Source: Agapanthus africanus (taxonomy: Eukaryota; Streptophyta; Magnoliopsida; Asparagales; Amaryllidaceae). From it: a stretch of 64,000 nt of DNA. The stretch lies in the NCBI GenBank assembly GCA_030015575.1, contig CM057340.1, positions 749,587,632 through 749,651,631 on the forward strand, in the 5' to 3' direction. The position numbers and the translations under genes are program-made. The notes under the pieces were generated by a model, which was given only the letters and a program-made list of their open reading frames with translations, had not been told where the DNA came from and ran no database searches. Positions within the stretch are counted from its first letter, which is position 1. Each line of letters opens with the position of its first letter. Below, piece after piece: positions 52,815-63,800 of this stretch.

Positions 52815-53782
52815 CCTAAATAGTTATCATATATAAATATATAGCAATGATAGTCAATCCAGATCACAGATGAACACTTTGGATATACTAGGAATCCGCG
52901 ATTCGTTCGAGCCTGCAACGAAAAGCGGATTACACGGTCGCGATGAATAGCCAAACCCCACCCTAGACCCCTACGGGTGCGGCAAACTACCCGCCAAGTA
53001 CCCGAAGCGAAGCAACCTCCCTCAACACCATGAGTAGGTCACTCGGCACTTCGAGATACCCGGTAGTTTGTGCACCCCACCTTGGGTCTATCCTAGGAGC
53101 AAAAACAGTAAAAAGAAATTATACAATGACGGCTACAACCCCGACCCGGTTGTGCGGCCATATAAATAATATTACATCAATTTACAAATTTTACATGAAT
53201 GAAAGAAAAAGAAACTCTCATCTTACATCCACCCCGGCTATTCATCCGCGACAATCCACCGAGTTCATATCCACAAACCATCAACATTACAGATCACAGA
53301 TATGTATAACCCCCACTAATCGACGTATAGCGATTAGCGGACGTTCAATACATATATCACATCACAGATAATATCCATTAGCCAAAGTCTACGGAATATC
53401 GATCAAAATACGGATTTTTAACCACCCCAAAAGTCAATTTGCTCTCTGGAAAATCTGGGTAGAAAAAACATGTCTTAAAAATCCCAAAACAGCCAAACTA
53501 AAACACTGCACAAAACCCGACCCACTGCCGAGTTAAATCGGCCGCGGAACCGCGGCAATAATCATGTCATTGCCGCGGAACCGCGGCGGTTTGATCGAAT
53601 CACTGGATCGTTTTTCTGCAGTGTTTTTACAAAACCCTTAGACGATTTTTCATATATTTTAAATCACTTTTTGAGCAGTATAAAAATCGACAGAAACTTG
53701 AGGTTTTGCGGACGTGTTTTGCGAATTTTTTCCGATCGATATTCTAAACACTTTGCTAACTTACTAGTTTATGTTTAGCTAG
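52815..53782 (-). mobile_element. T1 internal region, 5' part
   Basis: About 970 bp between the C1 LTR and the T1 primer-binding site. No credible frame; likely the 5' untranslated part of the element. It holds two CCGCGGAACCGCGG palindromes (53540-53592). Confidence 0.6.
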
Positions 53783-53794
53783 GCTCTGATACCA
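53783..53794 (-). other. T1 primer-binding site (initiator Met tRNA)
   Basis: TGGTATCAGAGC on the minus strand, 1 nt after the LTR end. This is the standard plant initiator-methionine tRNA site. Confidence 0.9.
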
Positions 53795-53795
53795 C

Positions 53796-55901
53796 TGTAA
53801 GTCCACGTTGCTCACCCCGGTTCTTACGGGGAGACGGAAACGACGAAAAACAATGATTTGGCGCAAGACAACATGGACTCAAAAGCAAGGATCTTTGCTA
53901 AACTAGAAACTAGTAAACTACTAGAGGCTTTAACTACTATGCTGTAGAAAGTATACCTCACGAAACCGGTCCTTCGGGTCTTCATTCCGCTGTCCCGCTC
54001 GTCCATCCAAACTCCAAGTGGCGATCCGGACCTTGGGACCTCCGCGGCCTTCTTGAGTCAAAGACGATCCACCCGAGAGATGTACACCGAGCTCCACCTC
54101 GAGCCGAGGCAACTAGGGCAAATAGATTGCTAGTCAAGAAGCCCTAGGATGTGTAGAGGAGATGTATGGATGTGTTTGTCTTAGTGAGATCTTTTTCTCT
54201 CAACACATGAGATCAAAAGATAGAATCAAGAGGAGGAAGAAGGAGAACCATGAGAGCTCATTTTCTTTTCTTCTCATTTCAAGAGAGAGAATGAGAATCA
54301 ATTATGAGCTAAAGAAAACGAACCATGGTTCAATAATGCAAAAACATTATCATTACTAATCCCATCAAGATAAAGTTGATGGCTACATTGAAATGACCAT
54401 TTTCATAATCAATAAAAGAAAAGGAAAACCAAAGAATACTTTAGACCTTTCAAGAAGATCCTAGTCAACTTTGGTCAAACGGTCAACAAAGTCAAGATGG
54501 TCAAATGGTCAAAGTAATTAGCCATAACATAATTATCAATAAAAGGATTAGTAAATAATTTCCCCGGCTCATAATGGTTTTGACCGAACCAACTGCCAAA
54601 ACCCTAATGAGGCACCTCCTCCTTCTCCGCTCCGCAAAACTGTGCATACACACCCGCATCCGCATTCCATAGAATGCGAATGCACAGAAGACAAAACAAA
54701 TCCATCCGTGCAATACTAGGATCCGGCTTAAACCAAAGCCCACTAGTATTGCCTGCCCGAACAGCATACGCACACAAGTGCACGTAAGTGATCGCAGCCC
54801 TGCCGTAAAACCATACGGCCTCTACACGTTTCGCTCAGTGCAGGGAAACTCTCTGTGTGGGACTCTAAAGACTCGACACAACGCTGGCAGTGGGTTTAAC
54901 CACAGACCGCAAGTGGCACTAGCTGTACGTAACGGTCCCCAGGTAGATGTCGATAAGAAGGCCGATGAGATAAACCCATCCGAACTCCTACTGAGCCTGT
55001 ATGTGACAATCTCCGTACAGTCCGGTCTGTTCGTCTGATACATCGTATGGCGAGCCTAGGGGGCGGTAAACGTCAGTCCCCTAATAGCGGTACAAGTCAT
55101 GTCGGAGTGTAGCCCATAACACCCTGAGATAACACTGGAAACCTACCAGTATATCTCGCTTGCCCTGGCCAGGGACTACTCGTGTAATGGCTCTCCTAGA
55201 CACAGCGCGATGTCAACCCCCAATACCGGGAGAGACGAATCCTGTCTAACCGTCACTGCCTCCAAGTGCTTCGGGACTGCACCCAACTACTACCTGTTTG
55301 CACGACTCCTTTGAGCCGTGGTAGGGTAGTAATCTAAGTACAGTGGGAACACACTTGAGGCGAAGTGACAGTGTCAAGTCAGCGGACTAAGCTGTACTCA
55401 TGTCACCTGGGAACTGATAACTGACGATAGGTATAATACCAACCAACAGTCCCCGACGAGTCCTGTCCAGTGTACTCGTAACCTAACGAGCACCCGCATA
55501 CTATCTCCAGTACGACATACTGATGGCTGTGGGACAGACCATCTCCCCTGCTGGGATGAGAAGCGCATACGCTAGTCTACTCTGGAGTATCGATGCCCTG
55601 TCTCGATAGTCCAACGACTAGGGACCTGTATAAGGATGTGCTTATAGATTACCCAGCCCCCACAAGTGTGACTGCCATCACAATGCTGGTAATCAAGCAA
55701 AGATCCTAAGGGCTCCACTAATATGTATATAAGCGATATGCTAAAAGAAACACATGCACATATTGAAGTAGAGACAAACCAAGTTGCATACTACCATTTT
55801 GAGCAAGACTGTCAATACAATTGTGAATATCCCAAACTTCCATTAAGTAATATACAAGCTAGTATGATACAGTAATGGCCTCTAGGGCATATACACTAAC
55901 A
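53796..55901 (-). repeat. T1 LTR, complete, about 2.1 kb (5' LTR)
   Basis: Minus-strand start TGTTAGTGTATATGCCC at 55901, end GGACTTACA at 53796, with a primer-binding site after it. Homologous to 55902-57687 and to the reverse complement of 1-1322. The right flank GTTAC (55902-55906) is the predicted duplication. The superfamily cannot be told from what is in the window. Confidence 0.85.
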
Positions 55902-57687
55902 GTTACTTATCCTTCGGGTCTTCATCGCTGTCCTCCACTCCTCGTAGGCTCCTTAGATCATCGGCACCTCAACGGCCTCCTCGAGTCAAAGACGATCCAC
56001 CCGAGAGCTCCTACTCCAAGCTTGATCTCTAACTTGAGATAACTAGGTTGCTCAAAGTGCTAATCTAAGCTACCTAGGGGATATAGAGTGAGGTTATGGA
56101 TGTATTAGTCTAGCTAATCCTTGATCTCAACACATGAGAGGGGAGGATTAGGGTTTCAAGAGAGAATGAGCTTGAGGAGAGAGAAGGTGTGCATAAGAAT
56201 GATATTGAAAAATAAGCTCATTTGAATATATCAACCATAACAATTTATCAAATAAATAATATAAATGATTAATCATCATGGTTGATTCATTCACCTTGTG
56301 TGATTCATCATATGACTCATTAGCTAATTAATGCCTCATTTAATACCATGGATGAATCACACAAATGAGTCATTAAGCAATAAATGCATATGCCAGCTTA
56401 ACCCCCAAGTCACCATGCTACTAGAAGCTTCCCGGAAAATTACGAGAACGCCCCTCCAATCCGTGAAAACACGGAAAAACTTTAGACTGTATAAATCCAA
56501 TAACCCGATACTAGAATCTGGCTTAAACCAAAACCGGCTAGTAAAAACTGTCCGAACGTCGTACGTGCGTTTAAACGCGTATGCGTTCGAACCCTTGTCG
56601 TAAAACCATACGACCTCTATATCGTTTCTCCTGGAGCAGGGAAACACTCTGTGTGGGACTCTAAAGACTCGACACTACGCTGGCAGTGGGTTTAACCACA
56701 GACCGCAAGCGGCACTAGCTGTACGTAACGGTCCCCAGGTAGATGTCGATAAGAAGGCCGATGAGAAAACCCATCCGAACTCCTACTGAGCCTGATGTGA
56801 CAATCTCCGTATAGTCCGGTCTATTCGTCTAAGACTATCACATATTGCGCCTAGGGGGCGGCAAGCGTCAGTCCCCTAATAGCGGTATAAGTCGTGTCGG
56901 AGCATAGCCCATTACACCCTGAGAAACTACTGAAACCTACCAGTAAATCTCGCTTGCCCTGGCCAGGGACTTTGCGTAATGGCTCTCTGACACAGCGCGA
57001 TATCAACTCCTAATACCGGGAGAGACGAATCATGTCTAACCGCCACTGCCTCCAAGTGCTCGGGACTGCACCCAACTGCTACCTGTTTGCACGACTCCTT
57101 TGAGCCGTGGTAGGGTAGCAATCTAAGAACAGTGGGACACACTCGAGGCGAAATACCAGTGTCAAGTCTGCGGACTATGCTGTACTCATGTCACCTGGGA
57201 ACTGTTAACTGACGACGGGTATAATACCAACCAAAAGTTCCCCTGCGAGTCCTATCCGGTGTACCCGTAACCTAACGAGCACCTGTATACTATCTCCAGT
57301 ACGACGTACTGATGGCTATGGGACATACCATCTCCTCAACTGGGATGAAAAGCGTACACACTAGTCTACTCCGGAATATAGATGCCCTGTCTCGATAATC
57401 CAACGACCAGGGACCTGTATAGGATGTTGCTTATAGACTACCCAGCCCCCACTAGTGTGACAGCCATCACAACGCTGGTAATCAAGCAAAGATCCTATGG
57501 GCTCTACTAATATGTATAAATGATACGTTACAAGAAACATATGCACATATTAAAGTAGAAACAAACCAAGTAGCATACTACCATTTTTAGCAAGACTGAT
57601 ATATAACTGTGAATATCCCAAGCTTCCATTAAGTAATATACAAGCTAGTATGATACAATAATGGCCCCTAGGGCATATATACTAACA
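55902..57687 (-). repeat. Second T1 LTR, 5' end portion, interrupted by the first
   Basis: Same family, starting TGTTAGTATATATGCCC at 57687. It breaks off at 55902 at a point inside the LTR, where the first T1 element is inserted; the remainder should lie beyond the left edge. The right flank TAATA (57688-57692) lies in the CACTA element. Confidence 0.8.
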
Positions 57688-58265
57688 TAATATTCTAAAT
57701 TAATATGCATGAACTATAGGATATATAAACATACCTGGAGGTACGGGAGTGGTTTCTGCCTCTGATGTGGACGCGCCACCAACAGCTAGACAATCAAACG
57801 TTTGACTATATAAGCAATTTTGAAATAAATATACGTGTATATCTATAATATTACATTCAAAATGAATATGCGTGCAATATACCTGGAGGTGTGGCAAAGT
57901 CCACATGGAAGGAGTCATCCGAAGGGGTCTCCGATCGGGATGCAAGACCGGCCCTCTAAAGCTCCTTACGCACCTCTCCGGGCGGCAGAACCGCTATGCC
58001 TCTGCCTCTGCAGCGGCTGATGCCCCTGCCGTCCCTCGCTACTCCGGTCGTCGTCATCAAATCTAGACAAGAGTAAAATCATTACATATGCATGCTATAT
58101 ATGTATAGATCATAAAAATGTGAAGTAATAATATAACACTATTGATAACCTTTTTCGTTTCGTGGACGCATTAGACATATCTACTTGGATTTCATCATCG
58201 ATATCATTTCTAATCCACGTAACTTTACGATCAGCCGAAGACAACCCGTCTTTTGAAACAAACGG

Positions 58266-58832
58266 TCAGAGAACTCTAAGTCTTCTCTCTTCTTTGTCCT
58301 CATTGCTGTGCTCCATACGATTCTCGAATTCTGGGACATCGTAAACATCCTTGGGTTTCCAACAGCATACGACACTCCATCCCGGATGCTTCAAGCACTG
58401 TGAGTAGTATACTTGGAATGCTTGGTTCGAAAATATATATGGATCGTCCTGACCATAAAATTGAAGTGTGTTCACACTAGTCAATCCATATTCATCTTTC
58501 CAAGTCCCGAGATTGTTTCTCCACTTATCCGTATCGGTTTGTGTATCGTACCAAGTACATTGAAATATATAAAACGGTTCTGATCGTCCGGAATATTGGA
58601 TGCCAAGTATGCAATTTAAGTATCCATTATAAATCGTATCATCCGATCCTACCGTTGCAATCCTTCTATTCTGAGTGGTTCGAGATGTTTCTATGTCCTT
58701 AACTTTAAATTTGTATCCAAGGACACCGAATCCTTTATAATATGCAACCTCCATACTAGAAAACTGAGCTAAACATCTTGAATCACTCTCTAATGATGCA
58801 GACAAGTTCGGATCGTGAATTTGACAAAACAA
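58266..58832 (-). CDS. CACTA DUF4216 region
   Basis: 188 residues: MEVAYYKGFGVLGYKF, IQYSGRSEPFYIFQCTWYD, ...YGLTSVN...DPYIFSNQAFQVYYSQC...WSVVCCWKPKDVYDVPE. These are the marks of DUF4216, the C-terminal domain of CACTA transposases. A small exon (58908-59008) with one stop precedes it. Confidence 0.8.
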   Translation of the reverse strand: MFCQIHDPNLSASLESDSRCLAQFSSMEVAYYKGFGVLGYKFKVKDIETSRTTQNRRIATVGSDDTIYNGYLNCILGIQYSGRSEPFYIFQCTWYDTQTDTDKWRNNLGTWKDEYGLTSVNTLQFYGQDDPYIFSNQAFQVYYSQCLKHPGWSVVCCWKPKDVYDVPEFENRMEHSNEDKEERRLRVL

Positions 58833-59096
58833 ATTTTACGACAAATACATAACGATATAAGTTTAGATTAAGACCGGTAGCAATAACATATTATTCGAAC
58901 AACTTACATGATCTACAACCCAATCGCAAAAATTATCCTGATAATATTTTTCCAATCGTTCATCATTCCAATCAGGATGCCCCTAACGTACCTCGTTAAA
59001 ATGATTTCTGTTCTCAATAATAAATTATGACATTAATATTATATCGTTTCATACACACACAAACACAAATATAACAATTATCCAAAAAAAACTTAC

Positions 59097-59357
59097 TCTC
59101 TAATTTCTTCAAGACATGCGCTATTGAGGAGGATAAACCGATATATCTTGTTGATTAACATAGTGTCTACTCTCTTATAATCAGTTTTACCGTATGGCCC
59201 GTCCTGAATTCTCCGAGGCCGGTTAAGCTTTATCGCAATGTTCTCATCCAGATAGCGGGAACAAAATGTGATTGCTTCATCTAGAAGATTACCTTGTATG
59301 ATAGAATCCTCTGATCGATTTCTATTGTGTATATACTTTTTTAGAGTGTAGAGATAC
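59097..59357 (-). CDS. CACTA DUF4218 exon
   Basis: An exon bounded by AG at its start (CTTTAG, 59358-59363) and GTAAGT at its end. It reads YLYTLKKYIHNRNRSEDSII, ...LLDEAITFCSRYLDENIAIKLNRP. This continues the MYPVER end of the previous exon after an intron of about 88 bp. Confidence 0.7.
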
Positions 59358-59461
59358 CTAAAGAAAAATATGTTAAATAAATAAATACGGGCATAAGGAC
59401 AAAAATAATTTTACAAATTGCGTGAAACGAAAAACTCCACGTACCTTTCGACGGGATACAT

Positions 59462-60169
59462 CTATCGATATTGTACCGGTCCGGCTAACTTAGCCTCGGT
59501 TGCAAGATGAACCGTCCTGTGTATTATGATATCGAAGAATAACGGTGGGAAAATATGCTCAAGCTTGCAAACTATCAACGAAATAGAATTTTCTAGATTC
59601 TCCAGCGTCACAACATCCAGGGTTTTGGCACACAATTCTCTAAAAAAGCAACAAAGGTCATTGATTATTAGACCAACCGATTCGGGAAGGAAAGTCCTGA
59701 GGGCTAATGGGAGAAGGTGCTCCATAATAACATGGTGATCGTGACTTTTCAGCCCATTGATCTTGCCTTTCACAATTTTTATCTTCTTTCTAAATGATCC
59801 TGAGAAGCCTGTGGGAACTTTCAAATCATGCAACACCAGCAGGAATCTTTTCTTCTCCGGTTGTGACATATGATACGCGGCATTGGGAAGTACAAATTTG
59901 CCTGGTTTAACCACTATCGGTTTAGGATGAAATTCACTTCTAATTTCCCAGTCCTGAAGATCCATCCGATCACGGAGGTTGTCTTTCGATTTTCTATCTT
60001 TACAAAGAAGCAAGTTGAGTACGTGCTCGGATACTCCCTTCTCTATGTGCATGATGTCCAGATAATGACGCACTAAATTTGTTGACCAGTACGGAAGCTC
60101 GAAGAAGATACTTAACTTGTTCCAGTATGGTGGTTTAACATGTTTTGCCAAATCTATCCCGAACGTCAC
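59462..60169 (-). CDS. CACTA tnp2 core end and DUF4218 start
   Basis: In frame with 60185-60847 across one TAG. KLSIFFELPYWSTNLVRHYLDIMHIEKGVSEHVLNLLL is the classic end of tnp2 (D-x-MHIEKNV). Then KKRFLLVLHDLKVPTGFSG and DHHVIMEHLLPLALR, the DUF4218 start. It ends PVQYR-stop where family members read PVQYRWMYP. Confidence 0.85.
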   Translation of the reverse strand: MTFGIDLAKHVKPPYWNKLSIFFELPYWSTNLVRHYLDIMHIEKGVSEHVLNLLLCKDRKSKDNLRDRMDLQDWEIRSEFHPKPIVVKPGKFVLPNAAYHMSQPEKKRFLLVLHDLKVPTGFSGSFRKKIKIVKGKINGLKSHDHHVIMEHLLPLALRTFLPESVGLIINDLCCFFRELCAKTLDVVTLENLENSISLIVCKLEHIFPPLFFDIIIHRTVHLATEAKLAGPVQYR

Positions 60170-60184
60170 ATTATTGTAACTATC

Positions 60185-61137
60185 CTACTGACCAGTCACG
60201 TCCTCTCCGGAAAATAAGGCCGGAGGCCCAAAAAGCTCCTGATGACTATCAAAATGAGCAGCGCCTAACCTGTAGGGATGGTGTAGTGGCAGGAAACGCC
60301 GATGACCGCAATAACAAACCTTCCTGCTAAAATTCAAGAATTTTGATATTGCATATTGATGGCAATAAGGGCATGCTTTGTGATCATGTATGGACCAACC
60401 TGATAGCATTCCATACACAGGAAAGTCATTAATTGTCCACATTAAAGCTGCACGCAGTGTGAAGATTGTATCTGTGTTTGCATCGTAAATCTCTACACCA
60501 TCAATGAATAAAGATTTTAACTTATCGATCAGAGGTCGGAGATAGACGACGATATTGTTTCCCGGTGAGTTTGGTCCATCGATAAGAAGAGGCATCATAA
60601 AGTAGGATTGATCCATATCCAACCAAGATGACAGATTATAAAATATCATTACAACGGGCCATGTGATGTGGCTTCCAGCCATATAGTTGAATGGGAAGAA
60701 GCCATCACTAGCGAGTCCGAGCCTGACATTGCGAGGATCACTACTGAATATTTCATGCCTCCTATCGAAATCCTTCCATGCCGGTGAATCTCTTGGATGA
60801 CTCATTTTTCCATCTTCACATGGAGGAGCACGGTGATGCCAAATCATTGCCTCGGCTGTTTTCTTGCACCTGAATAGCCTATGCAGCCTCTGTGTTATGG
60901 GAAAGTATCGTGCTATCTTGACAGGTATATCGGGCTTCTTATCAGAATCTTCGGCTTATACCTGGCCTTTCCGCATGTTGGACACTCTTTCAAATCTGAA
61001 TTCTCTTTTCGGTACAACACGCAATTTTTAGGACATGCTTGAATCTTTTCACACTTCAGACCCAAATCAAATATCATCATCTGGGTTCCATACCAGCTGC
61101 TAGGCACGTTATTTCCCGGGGGCATAGAATCTTTCAA
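60185..61137 (-). CDS. CACTA tnp2 transposase core, first part
   Basis: The frame 60913-61137 has NVPSSWYGTQMMIFDLGL and the finger CPKNCVLYRKENSDLKECPTCG. The frame 60185-60847 has MSHPRDSPAWKDFDRRH, NVRLGLASDGFFPFN (conserved in tnp2, with the catalytic-type Asp in LASDG), LPLLIDGP-like MMPLLIDGPNSPGNNIVVYLRPLI, LRAALMWTINDFPVYGMLSGWS and CPYCHQ. Together these are the heart of the Transposase_21 family. Confidence 0.85.
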
Positions 61138-61182
61138 GAACTTTAGGAGTATCGTGAATGACTTGTTACTCCATCCATTTAG

Positions 61183-61781
61183 TCACTTAATCTGGAAAAG
61201 TTGGAAGAACCATGATAGGGTGGAATACTTTGCATTATCATGAATTGGTCTTCTAGCATCATTCAAGAAATTTTCATACTTATCCGCACGCGGTCCTTGG
61301 CCGGAAGGAATGTCATCTTCGGTCGCAATACTATCACCTGCGGTAGCCTCTACCATATCCTCCATTTCTTCTCCTGGAAAGAAGTTATCGTGTTCTTCTT
61401 CTGCCGCATTACCGTCTTCTTCTTGTCTGTCGCCGTGATATAGCCAAGTTGTATAAAGTGTTGTAAAACCATGTTTAACGATATAAAGCTCTACGTATTC
61501 TACCTTCTGCCAGTACTTATTCCCACATCTATCGCACGGGCAGAGAATCTTCTCTAACACGATCTTATTATGTGCGGTGCAAATTCAATGAAAGCAGCAA
61601 CTCCAGCGACAAACTCAGGTTGCATACGTTGTTGCCAATCCACGTACATCCAGTCCTTAACTCTGCTATACTCATGGGCCATGTCAGACTGTATAACATA
61701 TAAATTGTAGGTTATGATGATTATATTGAGAAATCTAAGAACAGGATGATTACTAACAAAAAAGAAAATCCGTAGATACAA
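61183..61781 (-). CDS. CACTA Transpos_assoc N-terminal domain
   Basis: Two overlapping frames (61554-61781, 61183-61560). RVKDWMYVDWQQRMQPEFVAG...IEFA is the start of the Transposase-associated domain. CPCDRCGNKYWQKVEYVELYIVKHGF continues it with its Cys ligands. An acidic linker (EEDGNAAEEEHDNFFPGEEME) precedes the NFLNDARRP segment. The change of frame near 61555 is a small indel. Confidence 0.8.
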
Positions 61782-61959
61782 GTTTTTCGTTGAAAAGAAT
61801 AAATTATCGATAAAAAAAGTTAGATTTGAAGATACTCAAGTATGAGTTGTATTCTGTGTATCTGCGTTTCAATTTATGATTTCGCTTAAATTTAAGGTTG
61901 TTAATGTATGTGCTTTGTGTAGGGTTGAAAAGAATAAATCATCATTTTTTTTGAAGAAC

Positions 61960-62760
61960 TAAGTTCTTTATATAGGGTTAAACCCTAATTTTTGGAGGAA
62001 TTAAATTCCCATATGTTCATGTTATTTCTTTATAACTTAGTTCTTTTTCCCTAAGTTTTGAATCTGCAGAACAAAATCTCCCCGATGAGAATTAAATTCT
62101 CAACTTGAGGGGAGTTTTGTTTCTGCAAATCTCAACCAAAGGAAGAACTACGTTCTTATATGAAAGGTTAAGTTTACGGTAAAGTTGTGCGTTTACGTTA
62201 TCATCGAGTATTCTACTGAAGGAACTAGTGCACCCTAAACCCTAACCCTAATTTTTGGAGGAATTAAATTCCCATATAGTCCTGTTATTTCTTTTTAACT
62301 TAGTTTTTTTCTCTTAAGTTTTGAATCTGCAGAACAAAATCTCCCCGATGAGAATTAAATTCTCAACTCTTAGGGAGATTTGCTTCTGCAAATCTCAACT
62401 AGAGAAAGAACTAAGTTCTTATATGAAAGGTTAAGTTTATGGTAAAGTTATGCGTTTACGTTACTATCGAGTATCCTACTGAAGGAACTAGTGCACCATA
62501 AACCCTAATTTTTGGAGGAATTAAATTTCCATATATTCATGTTATTTCTTTATAACCTAGTTCTTTTCCCCTAAGTTTTGAATCTGCAGATCAAAATCTT
62601 CCCGATGAGAATTAAATTCTCAACTTGTGGGGAGATTTGCTTCTGCAAATCTCAACCAGAGGAAGAACTAAGTTCTTATATGATGGGTTAAGTTTACGGT
62701 AAATTTGTGCATTTACGTTATCATCAAGTATCCTACTGAAGGAATTAGTGCACCTTAAAC
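61960..62760. repeat. Triplicated segment of about 255 bp upstream of the CACTA transposase
   Basis: Three copies, near 61985, 62250 and 62505. Each has AATTTTTGGAGGAATTAAAT, TTTGAATCTGCAGA, GATGAGAATTAAATTCTCAA and GAAGAACTA(A/C)GTTCTTATATG. Words and order resemble, in reverse complement, the leader of G1 LTRs A and B (about 11130-11420). On the minus strand it is upstream of the transposase, so it may include its promoter. Confidence 0.75.
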
Positions 62761-63295
62761 CCTAACCCTAATTAACCCAAATTATCCCTAATTAACCCAA
62801 AATTAAATCATAATCATCACCCTAACTCAAATTATCCCCAATTAACCCAAAATTAACCTAAATTAACATAATTAACCCAAATTAACCTAATTAACCCTAA
62901 TCATCACCCTAACCCAAATAAACCCTAATCAACACCCTAACACAAATATACTCTATTTTACCTAATTAACCCAAATTAACCCTAACACAAACACTAACCT
63001 AAATCGGCCTAACCCTAATCATCACCCAAACCCCAACCCAAATTAACTCTAGCCCAAACCAAAATTAACCAAAATTAATCTAATTAACCCTAAGCCTAAC
63101 TCTAATCATCACCAATCCAATTTTACCTAATTAACCCTTACCCTAACCCTAACCCTAACCCTAACCTTACCTAATTAACCCTCACCCTAAACCGAAACCT
63201 AACCCTAAACCGAACCCTAACCCTAACCCTAAACTGAACCCTAACCCTACCTAATTAACCCTAACCATAGACCGAACCCTAACTTTAAGCCCTAG
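62755..63295. repeat. Degenerate CCCTAA/AATTAACCC array in the CACTA element
   Basis: Mixed AACCCTAACCCTAACCCTAA runs (best at about 63137-63170) and AATTAACCCAAATTAACC-type units. Telomere-like in look but interspersed and degenerate, inside a transposon. Confidence 0.8.
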
Positions 63296-63361
63296 TAGTA
63301 ACCCTAAAATCAACAATAACACAAATAAAAGCATAATTATAAGTTAAAAATTGAAATTAAC

Positions 63362-63673
63362 TCACCTTAGGCTGGCGATTCTACTGTCGGTGAGTTGGAG
63401 GAGGCCAGAGATTCCACTGTCGACGAGACACAGTCGATGACGCGAGCAATGGTGCACCGGCGATGAGGAAGTCAACGATGGTGTACCGGTGATGAGGAGG
63501 TGCGCGCGGGTGTGGTGGCGAGGACGCGCGCACGGAAGATTGGTGACGAGAGGGAGTTGAGAAATTTTGGGAACGACGAAGAAATTTCTGACCTTTATTT
63601 TTTTTATAAATGACCCATTGATGCCCCTACGGATTAATCCGTAGGGCTTTCTTTTGCGGTTCCGTAGGGCCAA
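63362..63673 (-). CDS. Small frame in the CACTA 5' end, unrecognised
   Basis: 103 residues, basic, no domain recognised. It spans subterminal repeats and a GC-rich stretch with near-repeats (GATGAGGAAGTCAACGATGG / GATGAGGAGG). More likely 5' UTR than a protein. Confidence 0.2.
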   Translation of the reverse strand: MALRNRKRKPYGLIRRGINGSFIKKIKVRNFFVVPKISQLPLVTNLPCARPRHHTRAHLLITGTPSLTSSSPVHHCSRHRLCLVDSGISGLLQLTDSRIASLR

Positions 63674-63800
63674 ATAAAAGATTACATTTTAATATTTTTA
63701 AATTAATCCGTAGGGGCAACCATCTGGCCCTACGGATTAATCCGCAGGGACAATAAAAAAGTGTCTCCTACGGATTCCTGTAGCCGTAGGGGCAACCCCT
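63610..63800. repeat. CACTA subterminal repeats
   Basis: Repeats of CCCTACGGATTAATCCGTAGG (about 63626, 63735), CCGTAGGGGCAACC (63706, 63785) and CCTACGGATTCC (63767). In CACTA elements subterminal repeats bind the element's own DNA-binding protein. Confidence 0.8.

Larger units (their letters stand above)
57735..61781 (-). pseudogene. CACTA transposase gene (Tnp2-type), decayed
   Basis: Reading the minus strand: Transposase-associated domain (RVKDWMYVDWQQRMQPEF, 61677-61554, then CPCDRCGNKYW near 61535), tnp2 core (60913-61137, 60185-60847 and 59462-60169), DUF4218-like part (59097-59357), DUF4216 (58266-58832), and two small exons (57883-58062, 57735-57785). It cuts and inserts CACTA elements by acting at the terminal repeats. 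Decay: frame change between 61781 and 61560, in-frame TGA at 61183-61185, frame change near 60950, in-frame TAG at 60185-60187 and 59462-59464, and a TAG in the exon 58908-59008. It is cut at 57687 by the T1 LTR. Not functional. Confidence 0.85.

Noticed and set aside
54778-57142. Frames of 60-96 codons in the T1 LTRs
   Set aside because: Noncoding LTR sequence; they differ between the copies and have no domain.
62755-63295. True telomere or chromosome end
   Set aside because: The repeats are degenerate, mixed with AATTAACCC units and lie inside a CACTA element with ordinary sequence after it.
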